Source: Methanolobus chelungpuianus
Lineage (GTDB): Archaea > Halobacteriota > Methanosarcinia > Methanosarcinales > Methanosarcinaceae
Direction of reading: 5' to 3'
Assembly (NCBI RefSeq): GCF_024500045.1
Contig: NZ_JTEO01000004.1
Location: 434,001 to 498,000 of the forward strand
DNA: 64,000 nucleotides
The position numbers and the translations under genes are program-made. The first letter of the stretch is position 1; every line of letters begins with the position of its first letter. Below the pieces are notes generated by a model that worked only from the letters and a program-made list of their open reading frames with translations, was not told the origin of the DNA and made no database searches. Shown piece by piece: positions 26,033-34,914 of this stretch.

Positions 26033-26924
26033 GCTTAGGGGCAGATCTGGTGTATGATGTTTTGATGATATCCGGGTCAAACTCTACATAGTTATTTGCC
26101 CAGGTTTTCTTTTTTAACGAGTCCCCACGAAGCCACATAATATCTATTTCTGTCATTCCTGTGCGTTGCATCTGTGTGGTTGCAAATCCGCGCAGACAAT
26201 GACATGTAAGCCTTTTGTGAAGAGGTCCTGCAGGATCGTGCAAGCCCAGAGGTGTGGCATAATGTGCCAGGACCTCATTGGTATAGTCCTTGTGGATCCT
26301 TCCGCCTCGATCGGTGATCCATAGATAGTCTGTCTTTGCCCTGGGAGCTCTCCACTCCAAGTATGCTTCCAGGATGGCGTTGAGCTCGTCATCAATGAAG
26401 CCTAATCTTATCCTGCGTTTCTTCTTGGCACTCCAGTAGATCTCATTACGGTCCAGGTCTATGTCGCAGTCCTTGAGCTCCAGATATTCTCCTCTACGGC
26501 TCGCAGTCTTTGCCAGGAGGCATATCATGGCCAGCTCTCTTATCATGTCGTCCTGGTCATCCTCGATGGCTCTGACGAGATTCCTGACATCCTCCAGCTC
26601 CGGTATGAACCTTCTCTCCGGCTCATAGGATTGGTCCAGATATCTGCTGCGTACCTGCAGGATGGGATTGTTTGTGCAGAGATCCATGAACCTCATGTAC
26701 TCATACAGGCCTGAGATCGCGGAGAAGTCGCGCTGGATACTGCTTGGCTTCTTGCCTCTTTTCTGCAGGTGCTCTATGTAACATACAAGATCCTGCTTGG
26801 TGACTGACTCCGGATCCGGGAAGGAATCAAGGTAATCTTTAACACTGCTCTTATAACTTTGGACTGTGCGCAACGTACGTCCACGTACCGCGCAGTCATG
26901 AAGGTATTGCTCTAACAGGTCCAT
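25956..26924 (-). CDS. Tyrosine recombinase (integrase)
   Basis: 322 aa from ATG 26924 (GGAAGTG upstream); a GTG at 26933 is possible. An N-terminal SAM-like core-binding domain is followed by the catalytic domain: first Arg in TASRRGEYLEL (about 143), HCLR box at 242-245, and the nucleophile candidate Tyr279 in WANNYVEFD. The usual second His/Trp position reads WLRGD. It lies next to tRNA-Glu, pointing away from all other element genes, as expected for site-specific integration into the tRNA 3' end. It shares its 3' end with the virion operon. Confidence 0.9.
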   Translation of the reverse strand: MDLLEQYLHDCAVRGRTLRTVQSYKSSVKDYLDSFPDPESVTKQDLVCYIEHLQKRGKKPSSIQRDFSAISGLYEYMRFMDLCTNNPILQVRSRYLDQSYEPERRFIPELEDVRNLVRAIEDDQDDMIRELAMICLLAKTASRRGEYLELKDCDIDLDRNEIYWSAKKKRRIRLGFIDDELNAILEAYLEWRAPRAKTDYLWITDRGGRIHKDYTNEVLAHYATPLGLHDPAGPLHKRLTCHCLRGFATTQMQRTGMTEIDIMWLRGDSLKKKTWANNYVEFDPDIIKTSYTRSAPKLTRSFLPGSPYPSGSQVFGPESLPV

Positions 26925-26976
26925 TTTTTGCACTTCCGCGCATATAGATTTAAAAAAAGTATCTATTTTTTATTAC

Positions 26977-26988
26977 ATCTATATAGAT
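26977..26988. promoter_or_regulatory. 12-bp palindrome upstream of the integrase
   Basis: ATCTATATAGAT is a perfect palindrome 53 bases before the integrase ATG. Its core CTATATAGAT recurs at 23055-23064 in front of the coat gene, so it may be a shared operator or part of the promoter. A second inverted repeat (TAGTC, TTTAGT, GACTA) lies near 27014. Confidence 0.45.
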
Positions 26989-27076
26989 AACAATCCATAA
27001 CGCAAAAGTGTATAGTCTTTAGTGACTATTTATAATTTTCTAGCCTGTTTAGATACTAAATAAGAATAATGAGGAT

Positions 27077-27092
27077 GTGCTCCGATCGGGAT
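27077..27092 (-). repeat. attR, 16-bp core within tRNA-Glu
   Basis: Same 16 bases as 12203-12218. All but one lie in the tRNA acceptor and T-arm. Confidence 0.85.
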
Positions 27093-27152
27093 TCGAACCC
27101 GAGTCGCAGGAGTGAGAGTCCTGCATGATTGGCCGTGCTACACTATCGGAGC
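27078..27152 (-). tRNA. tRNA-Glu (CUC)
   Basis: Cloverleaf read on the minus strand: acceptor GCTCCGA pairs with TCGGAGC plus discriminator A; anticodon loop CTCTCAC gives CUC; T-loop GTTCGAATC. No intron and no encoded CCA. It is intact and serves as integration target. Confidence 0.95.
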
Positions 27153-27246
27153 ATTTTGTTTTAAGCCGCATTGGCCTAACAGCATCTCTGAAAGACGTTT
27201 ATAGGATATTAACCTTTCGTTAATGGGAGGGGATGGGTATGTCTGT

Positions 27247-28485
27247 TCAGACAAACATACCGTGAGGCGTATTGTTCTCTTCTTCGGATACTACTTTTTC
27301 GTAGGCATCGTTTATATCCTTCATAGTTATCTCAGTGCCGCGTCTTCTGAGAACGAACATGCCTGCTTCCTTGGTAATGACCTTGATATCTGCGCCGCTG
27401 AGCGCGTTCGTCATCTTGGCTATCTTCTCGAAGTCCACGTCAGGGGCAAGCTTCATCTTGCGGGTGTGTATCCTGAAGATCTCCATGCGTCCCTTCTCAT
27501 CAGGAAGGGGGACCTCTATCACGCGGTCAAAACGGCCCGGACGCAGCAGTGCGGGGTCCAGCAGGTCTATCCTGTTGGTTGCCGCAATTATCTTCACGTT
27601 CTTTGTGGCGTCAAAGCCGTCCATCTCGGCAAGTAGCTGGAGCATCGTCCTGTTGACCTCGGCCGAGCCGGTGGTGCCGTCGTGCGTGCGCATGCCGCCC
27701 ACTGCATCTATCTCGTCAATGAAGAGAATAGATGGTGACTTGTCGCGCGCCATCTGGAACACATCCTTGACCAGTCGCGCACCTTCTCCTACGAACTTCT
27801 GGATGAGGTCGGAACCTGACATGCGAATGAAAGTCGCCTGTGCGCGGGATGCTACTGCCTTTGCGATAAGTGTTTTTCCGGTTCCCGGTGCTCCGTAGAG
27901 CAATACTCCCGTTGGCGGCTCGATACCTATGCGCTCGAAAAGCTCAGGTTCGGTCAGTGGAAGCTCTACTGATTCAATGACCTCCTTGAGCACATCGTCA
28001 AGCCCTCCTATCATATCGTAGTCGATCCCGGGTGAATTGATAAGCTCCATCACCTGTGCACGCACGTCAGCGGCCCTGCTGATAATGGATACTATGGAGA
28101 ACGCAGCATTGACACAGACCCTCATTCCTGCCTGTATCTCTCCCTGGAAATGCGGAGGTATCTTTGTCACAACCTCCTGGTTGTTCCCGTGCTGCCTTAT
28201 GAGTGCCATATCCTTCTCGACCTCCATGACGCTCGCAATGAACAGAGGCGGCCTTGTCAGCTGCTCTATCTGTTTTTTGAGCTTGCCGGATTCCTCGAGA
28301 TAACTGTTCGCCAACATGCTTGCCTCAAGAAGCTTTGCACGCATGTTCTCGTTATTGACCTTCAGTATCTCTATCTCCTGCAGTAATGACTCCGCATCCT
28401 TCCTGTCAGCATCATCTGGACCGGAATGTGCAGGCACTTTTGGATTCTTAGTGTCAACCGGTGATTCGGCACTACTGTTAGACAT
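27247..28485 (-). CDS. pan: Proteasome-activating nucleotidase PAN
   Basis: 412 aa AAA+ unfoldase of the archaeal 20S proteasome. Coiled coil at about 33-80, an OB region, Walker A GAPGTGKT, Walker B ILFIDEIDA, and pore loop TFIRMSGSD. The C-terminus reads GMFV, with Phe where the canonical HbYX docking motif has Tyr. A TATA-like box 25-30 bases before the ATG suggests a short leader. Single gene between tRNA-Glu and a long intergenic region. Confidence 0.95.
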   Translation of the reverse strand: MSNSSAESPVDTKNPKVPAHSGPDDADRKDAESLLQEIEILKVNNENMRAKLLEASMLANSYLEESGKLKKQIEQLTRPPLFIASVMEVEKDMALIRQHGNNQEVVTKIPPHFQGEIQAGMRVCVNAAFSIVSIISRAADVRAQVMELINSPGIDYDMIGGLDDVLKEVIESVELPLTEPELFERIGIEPPTGVLLYGAPGTGKTLIAKAVASRAQATFIRMSGSDLIQKFVGEGARLVKDVFQMARDKSPSILFIDEIDAVGGMRTHDGTTGSAEVNRTMLQLLAEMDGFDATKNVKIIAATNRIDLLDPALLRPGRFDRVIEVPLPDEKGRMEIFRIHTRKMKLAPDVDFEKIAKMTNALSGADIKVITKEAGMFVLRRRGTEITMKDINDAYEKVVSEEENNTPHGMFV

Positions 28486-29119
28486 AGGGGCATACTATAC
28501 GCACCATCTAATATAAATTGAACTATGGCGGGAAAATATCCTTGATAAATACCTAGGGGCAAGTGACCTCTGCAGAGGGGAACACGCGCTCCGGTTAAGG
28601 TATTGCCTGGTGTCTGACAGTGACTTCCGTTGATCTGGTCTCTGTTTAATTGTCCGATCACAAAAAACATTGTTTTTACCTGTGTCTTTTATACTATGCT
28701 TGTTTTGAAGCAAAGTACGGCTTCTTTAAAAAAACAAAAGCTTTAGCGCTGTATTTGTTCCTTTAGTGGCTTAATTCTCCCTCTTACAAAACAAAAAAGA
28801 AATATTTATCTAGCATGAATTGCAGTTAATTAATTGTTCACAATAGTGTTCAGCTGTATTTATCTCCTTAAAATATAAAAGAAGGAATTTTAGAGCTTAG
28901 ATTGTCCTTAAAACAAATAAGCACTGAAATAAAAGAAAAGATTTATATATTATTACTCCCATTTAAGTAATTGTAAGACACAACGCGACAAAGTGTCCCG
29001 GATGTGTTAACACAACAACAGATCAAGATTAAATGAGCAACCATTGTCTGAGGGGATAAATGGTTTGTGAATCCATTATATCTGAGGGGATGAATGGATC
29101 TGCAAAAAGAGGCAACAGG
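28486..29119. other. Long AT-rich intergenic region
   Basis: No gene seen. It holds the PAN promoter near 28500, a short perfect palindrome CCTCTGCAGAGG (28567-28578), a TATA box (tttatatat, about 28940) for the next gene, and a near-perfect 17-bp direct repeat, TCTGAGGGGATRAATGG, at 29047-29063 and 29081-29097. Confidence 0.5.
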
Positions 29120-29977
29120 ATGAAGGTTCGGCTTGAGATCATCGACGAAGATGGCATTGAGAGCACAAATGTCGAGTTTGGCGGGAAGCACTGGAAACGG
29201 TGCCTCCTGGCATTCATAGACTCAATAGAAGACGAGAACCCAAAACACACCGAACCTTCATCTGCTTACTCACAATCTTCTTCACAGTCTTCTTTTAACC
29301 ACGGCACAGCTCCAGGTACGGCACAGGGTCCTGTTCACAGTCCTGCTCCGCAGCCTTCGATGCAGCAGCAGTTCTCGCAACAGCAACCGGTTATGCAGGC
29401 TTTCTATCCGCAGCCGGCTCCGCAGGGTCAGTACCCGCAACAAGCGCAGTACCAGCAGCAATCACAATATTACCTACCTCCCACGGTGGCACCGTATTAT
29501 TACTATGGACAGCCGGCTCAAAGTATATCCTCCATCAACTCCCAACAGCCACCACAATATCCACCAGCCCGGCCGGCTGCTCCAGAAGTAATGCCTGTGA
29601 GGCAGCAGGAGGCCCATGTTAACGCTCTCCACCAGCGTGCACCGGGACGCACTGTAAGCCTTAAGGATCGTATGAACGATTCCTCTCTCACTATCAATGA
29701 GAGGCTTGAGCTCTTCCTTAAATACGAGTATCCGCGCGTCTGGTTCTCCTCGCAGGATGTCCAGCAGCACTACGAGCGTATCTACGGTACTATAAAACAG
29801 AGCACAGTCTCCACATATCTTTCCAGAATGTACCAGAAGAACCTTCTGGAGCGCCGTGGCAACAGGACACAGCGCGAGTACAGATATGTCGGTGACGAGG
29901 CTGCCGGTCCGCGCCAGTCAGCACAGTCTCCTGCAGGTGTGCCACAGTTTCACAGGAATTCCGTGGAATATGGTTAA
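29120..29977 (+). CDS. Gln/Pro-rich protein with C-terminal winged-helix domain
   Basis: 285 aa from ATG 29120 (MKVRLEIIDEDG), chosen because similarity to a conserved small N-terminal domain begins there; frames from 29060 or 29090 would add up to 20 residues. Residues 1-45 form a small alpha/beta domain with GGKHWKRCLLAFIDSIE. Residues 50-180 are low-complexity Gln/Pro/Tyr (QQFSQQQPV, QQSQYYLPP). The end (SSQDVQQHYERIYGTIKQST, then VSTYLSRMYQKNLLERRG) is a winged helix-turn-helix. A transcription or chromatin factor with a disordered linker is likely. Not a named family to me. Confidence 0.7.
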   Translation: MKVRLEIIDEDGIESTNVEFGGKHWKRCLLAFIDSIEDENPKHTEPSSAYSQSSSQSSFNHGTAPGTAQGPVHSPAPQPSMQQQFSQQQPVMQAFYPQPAPQGQYPQQAQYQQQSQYYLPPTVAPYYYYGQPAQSISSINSQQPPQYPPARPAAPEVMPVRQQEAHVNALHQRAPGRTVSLKDRMNDSSLTINERLELFLKYEYPRVWFSSQDVQQHYERIYGTIKQSTVSTYLSRMYQKNLLERRGNRTQREYRYVGDEAAGPRQSAQSPAGVPQFHRNSVEYG

Positions 29978-30002
29978 ATCCGACAGGAACCTATCCTGAA
30001 CC

Positions 30003-30242
30003 ATGAGCTTTTTTGAGAATCTCCTTAAAACAGGCTTCTTTCTTGTATTCCTTGGTTTCCTACTCCTGTTTTTAGGCACTCTTCTCTCCGCAGGCCAGGG
30101 CAATGGCGATTTTGGCGGTCTGATCCTGATCGGGCCTATACCTATAGCTTTCGGCTCTTCGCCCGGGATCACTTCCACTATGATGTGGGCAGGCCTTGTG
30201 ATAGCTCTTGTTTATCTGGTCGTGCTCAGGAGGTTCAGGTAA
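30003..30242 (+). CDS. DUF131 membrane protein, copy 1
   Basis: 79 aa with two membrane spans and a glycine-rich loop (LILIGPIPIAFGSSPG) that defines this small archaeal family (TIGR00304). Function unknown. The stop overlaps the ATG of its paralogue. Confidence 0.85.
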   Translation: MSFFENLLKTGFFLVFLGFLLLFLGTLLSAGQGNGDFGGLILIGPIPIAFGSSPGITSTMMWAGLVIALVYLVVLRRFR

Positions 30243-30505
30243 TGTCCTCTCTGATCACAGCCGGCATCCTGTTTGTTTTCGTGGGTATTATTCTTCTCTT
30301 TATAGGGAGCATCGGCTCCATGTTCCGGGGTGCCCGCGGGGACGGACCCCGGAGCAAGGTGAAGGGAGGCGGGATAATCATGCTTGGACCGATACCGATA
30401 GTATTTGGCTCTGACCGGGGAAGCGTAAAGACTCTCGTATTGCTTGCCCTGGTACTTATGGCAGCATATCTGCTTATGGTAGTAGTCATGTCCCTGCTGC
30501 TGTGA
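30242..30505 (+). CDS. DUF131 membrane protein, copy 2
   Basis: 87 aa with the same layout and diagnostic loop (IIMLGPIPIVFGSDRG). Start ATG 30242 overlaps the previous stop. Tandem paralogues may form a heteromer. Confidence 0.85.
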   Translation: MSSLITAGILFVFVGIILLFIGSIGSMFRGARGDGPRSKVKGGGIIMLGPIPIVFGSDRGSVKTLVLLALVLMAAYLLMVVVMSLLL

Positions 30506-30670
30506 GCCCTGGCCCGCAGTCTGTGGGATCACCTCTGTCCTATACCGTTTGTGTGAAGCGTGGTGAGCCTGTGATCGTGTTGGCCTGTATTTTGTGATAG
30601 GTTCCGGGGTAATGCGCATGCATCTCCCCTGTGAATATGTTTATACAGGTTCCGCCAAATATTACATTTA

Positions 30671-32653
30671 ATGCGTGAGTTCAAACTTGTATCAGATTAC
30701 GAGCCCAAGGGTGACCAGCCCGGGGCCATAGAGCAGCTTACCCGGGGAATCAGGAAGAAGATGAGGCACCAGACCCTGCTGGGCGTCACGGGGTCAGGCA
30801 AAACGTTCACCGTGGCTAACGTCATCCAGAATGTCCAGATGCCCACGCTTGTGATCGCACATAACAAGACACTTGCAGCCCAGCTGTTCTCTGAGTTCCG
30901 TGAGTTCTTCCCGGACAATGCTGTGGAATATTTCGTAAGTTATTATGACTACTACCAGCCTGAAGCCTACATCCCTACAACGGACACCTACATAGAGAAG
31001 GATGCATCCATCAATGAGGAAATAGACCGCCTGCGCCTGTCGGCCACAAGGTCATTGCTCGAGCGCCGTGATGTCATAGTCGTATCCAGTGTTTCCTGTA
31101 TCTACAACCTGGGTTCCCCTGAGGAATGGCGCAAGATGTCGGTGCTGCTGACCGTGGGGGATGAGCTGGACAGGAGCTCCTTCTTTGAGGATCTCATCAA
31201 TATCCAATATGAACGCAATGATATCGAGTTCACCCAGGGTACATTCCGTTCAAGGGGAGATACTGTCGAGGTATATCCTGCCCAGGAGCGCCAGGGGATA
31301 CGCATAGAGCTCTTCGGGGACGAGATAGAACGGATTGCTTACTTTGACCCTGTCAGCGGGAAAGTGCTCCATGAGCTCAGGCCCGGAGAGAGCACTATGA
31401 TCTATCCTGCCAAGCACTTTGTCATGTCCGAGGAATATATTGCCGGCGCGCTGGAGTCCATAGAAGCGGAGCTGGAAGTCGAGCTTTCCAAGCTCAAGTC
31501 CCAGAACAAGCTGCTTGAGGCACAGCGTCTTGAACAGCGCACCCGGTTCGATCTGGAGATGATAAAGGAACTCGGGTACTGCAGCGGCATCGAGAACTAT
31601 TCCCGTCACTTCGATGGAAGGAAGCCCGGGGAGCCGCCATCCTCGCTGCTCAATTTCTTCCCTGAGGATTATCTGGTGGTCATTGACGAATCTCATGTGA
31701 CCATCCCCCAGATAAGGGGCATGCACAACGGCGACCGTGCCAGGAAGGATGCGCTGGTGTCCTATGGCTTCCGCCTGCCTTCTGCGTACGATAACCGCCC
31801 CCTGCGGTATGACGAGTTCGAAAGGAGGCTGAACTATGTGCTTTACGTATCCGCGACCCCTGCTGAGTTCGAGCTGCAGAGGAGCAGTGCCGTTGTGGAG
31901 CAGATCATCCGCCCCACAGGTCTCGTGGACCCGGAAGTTGTTGTGCGGCCTGTGGAGAACCAGGTGGACGACCTCATAGGAGAGCTGCGCAAGGTCACTG
32001 CCTCAGGTTATCGCACGCTTGTGACGACCCTTACAAAGAAGATGGCTGAGGATCTCACCGATTATCTCACCGAGCTGGGCATCAGGGTGCGTTATATGCA
32101 CTCAGATATAGATACCCTCCAGAGGGCGGAGATTGTCAGGGACCTGAGAAAGGGAGAGTTTGATGTGCTTGTGGGCATCAACCTGCTCCGTGAAGGGCTG
32201 GATATACCGGAGGTTGCCTTTGTTGCTATCCTTGACGCTGACAAGGAGGGATTCCTGAGGTCTGAACGCTCTCTTATACAGACCATCGGGCGTGCATCGA
32301 GGAATGTGAACGGCCGTGTGATACTGTACGCAGACAATATGACAGGTTCCATGGAGCGCGCCATCCGGGAGACCAACAGGCGCCGCAAGCTCCAGATGGA
32401 GTTCAATGAGGAGCACGGCATTATACCTAAGTCGATACAGAAGGCTCTGCAGAAAGAACTTGTCGAGTACAGGGAATCTACGGAGGTTTCCGATGTCACG
32501 GCCATAGCCGAAGGTCTTTCCACGGTGGAACTGTCGGACATGATCATCGACCTTGAGTCGGAGATGCACCTGGCCGCCAAGAGCCTCGACTTTGAGAGGG
32601 CGGCGCAGCTCAGGGACAGGATAAAGGAGTTGCGTGAGAACTACGCGTTGTGA
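30671..32653 (+). CDS. uvrB: UvrB, excinuclease ABC subunit B
   Basis: 660 aa, full length. Damage-loading helicase of nucleotide excision repair. Walker [15 protein letters not shown], the [10 protein letters not shown] beta-hairpin, VVIDESHVT, helicase motif V-VI region ([14 protein letters not shown]), and the C-terminal UvrC-binding UVR helix hairpin ([20 protein letters not shown]). UvrA and UvrC are not in the window. A TATA box (tgtttatac) about 30 bases upstream suggests a nearly leaderless mRNA. The bacterial system is present in Methanosarcinales by ancient transfer. Confidence 0.97.
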   Translation: MREFKLVSDYEPKGDQPGAIEQLTRGIRKKMRHQTLLGVTGSGKTFTVANVIQNVQMPTLVIAHNKTLAAQLFSEFREFFPDNAVEYFVSYYDYYQPEAYIPTTDTYIEKDASINEEIDRLRLSATRSLLERRDVIVVSSVSCIYNLGSPEEWRKMSVLLTVGDELDRSSFFEDLINIQYERNDIEFTQGTFRSRGDTVEVYPAQERQGIRIELFGDEIERIAYFDPVSGKVLHELRPGESTMIYPAKHFVMSEEYIAGALESIEAELEVELSKLKSQNKLLEAQRLEQRTRFDLEMIKELGYCSGIENYSRHFDGRKPGEPPSSLLNFFPEDYLVVIDESHVTIPQIRGMHNGDRARKDALVSYGFRLPSAYDNRPLRYDEFERRLNYVLYVSATPAEFELQRSSAVVEQIIRPTGLVDPEVVVRPVENQVDDLIGELRKVTASGYRTLVTTLTKKMAEDLTDYLTELGIRVRYMHSDIDTLQRAEIVRDLRKGEFDVLVGINLLREGLDIPEVAFVAILDADKEGFLRSERSLIQTIGRASRNVNGRVILYADNMTGSMERAIRETNRRRKLQMEFNEEHGIIPKSIQKALQKELVEYRESTEVSDVTAIAEGLSTVELSDMIIDLESEMHLAAKSLDFERAAQLRDRIKELRENYAL

Positions 32654-32656
32654 GCA

Positions 32657-33664
32657 TCATCTTCTGAGCATCCGGCGCACCCTGCCCCTGGGTTTACCGT
32701 TGTCATGCTCCTCGTCCCTGATGCCCTTGCCTGTATAGTGAAGGAAAACGTCATCAAGGGTTGGCTTGTGCAGGTTCACGGATTCGATAGTGAGCCCCAG
32801 CTTTGTGGTGGTTCCCAGGATGTCAGGTATAGCGCGCTCTCCGTTGGTGACTGTTATGCGGACTGTGTTTCCTGAGGCAGATATGTTGTTGATCCCGGGC
32901 ATGGCACTACAACTGCCAAGCAGCTTTCCGGCGTCCTCTTCCGAGGAGAGGCCAAGGGTGATGATGTCCCCGCCCAGGGATGACTTGAGTTCCTGTGGGG
33001 TGCCCATGGTGATTATCTTTCCATGGTCGATGATGGCTATACGGTTGCAGAGCCTGTCCGCCTCTTCCATGTAGTGTGTTGTGAGCACCATGGTGATATT
33101 CTTGTCTCGGTTGAGCTCTCTTATGTAGTCCCAGATGTGGTTCCTTGTCTGCGGGTCAAGGCCGATGGTAGGCTCGTCAAGGAAGAGCAGGTTGGGGTAA
33201 TGCATGAGCCCGCGTGCTATCTCAAGGCGGCGCATCATCCCGCCGGAGTACTTCTGCACGATCTCGTTCTCCCACCTGTACAGCTCCACCAGTTCCAGGA
33301 CCTCTTTTATCCTTTCATTGCGCTGCTTCCTGTTCAGTCCGTAGAGACGGCCGTGCAGGTCAAGGTTCTCCCTGCCGGTGAGCTTCTGGTCAAGGGTCGT
33401 CTCCTGGAACACCACGCCTATGGACTGGCGCACCTTCGTCGGGTTTCTGGCGATGTCATAGCCCCACACGCTGGCACTGCCCGACGTGGGCCGAAGCATG
33501 GTGGAGAGCATGGCTATGAGGGTTGACTTGCCCGCCCCGTTGGGGCCCAGAAGCCCGAAAAGCTCTCCCTTCTCCACGGTGATGTCAATATTGTCCACTG
33601 CCGTCAGGCCGTCATACTTCTTACTTATTCCCTCAGTACGTATTGCAGCGTCGCTCACTTCCAT
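32657..33664 (-). CDS. ABC transporter ATP-binding protein (DrrA-type)
   Basis: 335 aa. Walker A GPNGAGKST, signature YSGGMMRRLEIARG, Walker B LLFLDEPTIGLDPQTRN and switch His in LTTHYMEEADRL. The C-terminal part is a DUF4162-like extension with a basic tail. This subfamily usually pairs with an ABC-2 permease for drug or lipid export, but none is adjacent (uvrB is convergent, tRNA-Gly lies upstream), so the ATPase is an orphan here. Confidence 0.9.
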   Translation of the reverse strand: MEVSDAAIRTEGISKKYDGLTAVDNIDITVEKGELFGLLGPNGAGKSTLIAMLSTMLRPTSGSASVWGYDIARNPTKVRQSIGVVFQETTLDQKLTGRENLDLHGRLYGLNRKQRNERIKEVLELVELYRWENEIVQKYSGGMMRRLEIARGLMHYPNLLFLDEPTIGLDPQTRNHIWDYIRELNRDKNITMVLTTHYMEEADRLCNRIAIIDHGKIITMGTPQELKSSLGGDIITLGLSSEEDAGKLLGSCSAMPGINNISASGNTVRITVTNGERAIPDILGTTTKLGLTIESVNLHKPTLDDVFLHYTGKGIRDEEHDNGKPRGRVRRMLRR

Positions 33665-33759
33665 CTCTGGAATAATGGCTTACCGTTCAAATATACTTAT
33701 GCATTCAGGGCCGGGCGAAAATGTTATATCCGAAAAAACGCTTCTATGGCTTACAACCT

Positions 33760-33831
33760 GCGCCGATGGTCTAGCGGCTATGACTGGGGCCTTCCAAGCC
33801 CTAAACCCGGGTTCGAATCCCGGTTGGCGCA
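33760..33831 (+). tRNA. tRNA-Gly (UCC)
   Basis: Acceptor GCGCCGA pairs with TTGGCGC (one G-U) with discriminator A; anticodon loop CTTCCAA gives UCC; T-loop GTTCGAATC. No intron or encoded CCA. Confidence 0.95.
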
Positions 33832-34338
33832 CTTATCCTTTCTTATCCGTTTTTCTCAAGTATTTGCAATGATTTAAGCTAGAATGCATTTTTTTCGAAT
33901 ATCTATTGCGTACTGTGTAATAAATGTTGTATAGGTTCAGCATATGTACAAGACTACTTCTAAAAATGTGTGTTAATTGTGGGTTCGTCAAAAACCCGCA
34001 TAGGTACCTGGGCTATCCCGGGGATTGACTCGGTTGCAGTTATACTGTGGAGGATGCCTTTTTGACCCGATGCTGGTACTGAGCGACTCTTCTTCCGGGT
34101 CTTGGAAAAGGGCCAGCCTCTGGATCTTTTATTCATGAATGCCGTTAAACTTCTCCTGAAGGCAGTTCTGACTATTATTAAATTAAAAATATACGCTGCA
34201 TCTCGATAATTCTCTGCAATATTAACGCCGCGAACTTAAATTGTAACGCCGTTAAAACTTTACCTGGGAACAAAATCTCTTATCCTCTGTAAGATTAAGA
34301 CGGATTTAGGTTAAATAAGAAAATAACTAATTACATAT
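33832..34338. other. Intergenic region without a gene
   Basis: About 500 bases between tRNA-Gly and the tandem RNA. No coding frame or repeat stands out. The last 100 bases become AT-rich and probably hold the promoter of the downstream RNA. Confidence 0.45.
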
Positions 34339-34601
34339 TGCGGGTCGTGGGGGAAAATGAGCCGCAAGGGAGTGGAGTAGGAAAGAGATGTTGGGGAACA
34401 TCTCGGATTCGTTAGGAAAGAGGCGCCTTGAAGCGTGGTGGTTTATCGGCGCCTCATTCTATCCAACCTGGTAAGCCGTTAAGATGGCTTGAGAGATATT
34501 GGGGAATATCTCGGATTCGTTAAGGAAGAGAGGCGCCCAAAGCGTGGTGGTTTATGTGGCGCCTCACCTTAATGATCGACTAAGCCGTAAAAGGGTTTTT
34601 T
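34339..34601 (+). ncRNA. Tandem structured RNA, two ~110-nt units with U-tract end
   Basis: Two copies of the same fold. Hairpin 1: GAGATGTT-GGGG-AACATCTC (34385-34404) and GAGATATT-GGGG-AATATCTC (34493-34512); the single difference in the stem is matched by a compensating change (G-C to A-T). Hairpin 2: GAGGCGCC (34420-34427) with GGCGCCTC (34448-34455), and the same stems at 34530-34537 and 34558-34565. Both enclose a 20-nt loop sharing AAGCGTGGTGGTTTAT. A third small stem AAGCC/GGCTT ends unit 1; in unit 2 it becomes AAGCC…GGGTTTTTT, terminator-like. A leading hairpin TGCGG/CCGCA lies at 34339-34366. No open frame explains it. Either a small RNA or a tandem leader element of the KaiC-like gene. 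Confidence 0.8.
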
Positions 34602-34914
34602 AGTATAAAACAGTCTCGTAGCCGAAATTATTCTCCTTGCCGGAATATTCTGATGAGAGTTCTGATAGTGGCCAAAAGTCTGTTTTCAACGGCGGAAGCC
34701 ATTTTCTTTTCCTGAATCAATAGAAGCACTTAACACTTTTAAGACCTAGCACTTTTCTGGCACATACGCTTTACACTTTCTCTTTCATGCCGACTCAATC
34801 ACGACGATCAGTAAATATTCCCCATAACAGCTGATCAGCACTATTTATTTATAATATATAGTTAATATTATTATAATATAATTGTAATCTGTACGCTATT
34901 TAAGGGTGCTTAAA

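Larger units (their letters stand above)
12203..27092. mobile_element. Integrated inovirus-like provirus, 14.9 kb, at tRNA-Glu
   Basis: Bounded by a perfect 16-bp direct repeat, GTGCTCCGATCGGGAT, at 12203-12218 and 27077-27092. The right copy is the 3' end of tRNA-Glu, and a tyrosine recombinase sits next to it. Inside are some 30 tightly packed small genes unlike host genes, an origin-like repeat cluster, a Zot/pI-like ATPase with Walker A and B motifs, and a virion module of a 54-aa single-membrane-span coat candidate plus four secreted or membrane proteins. No terminase, portal, large capsid or tail gene is present, so a tailed virus is excluded. A Zot ATPase next to a tiny membrane coat protein points to a filamentous, inovirus-like agent. 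No replication protein was recognised. Confidence 0.88.

Noticed and set aside
12203-27092. Tailed-virus or spindle-shaped-virus origin of the provirus
   Set aside because: No terminase, portal, large capsid or tail genes. A spindle virus would also have a small hydrophobic coat, but the ATPase with its N-terminal P-loop and the secreted anchored proteins fit inoviruses better; this alternative is not fully excluded.
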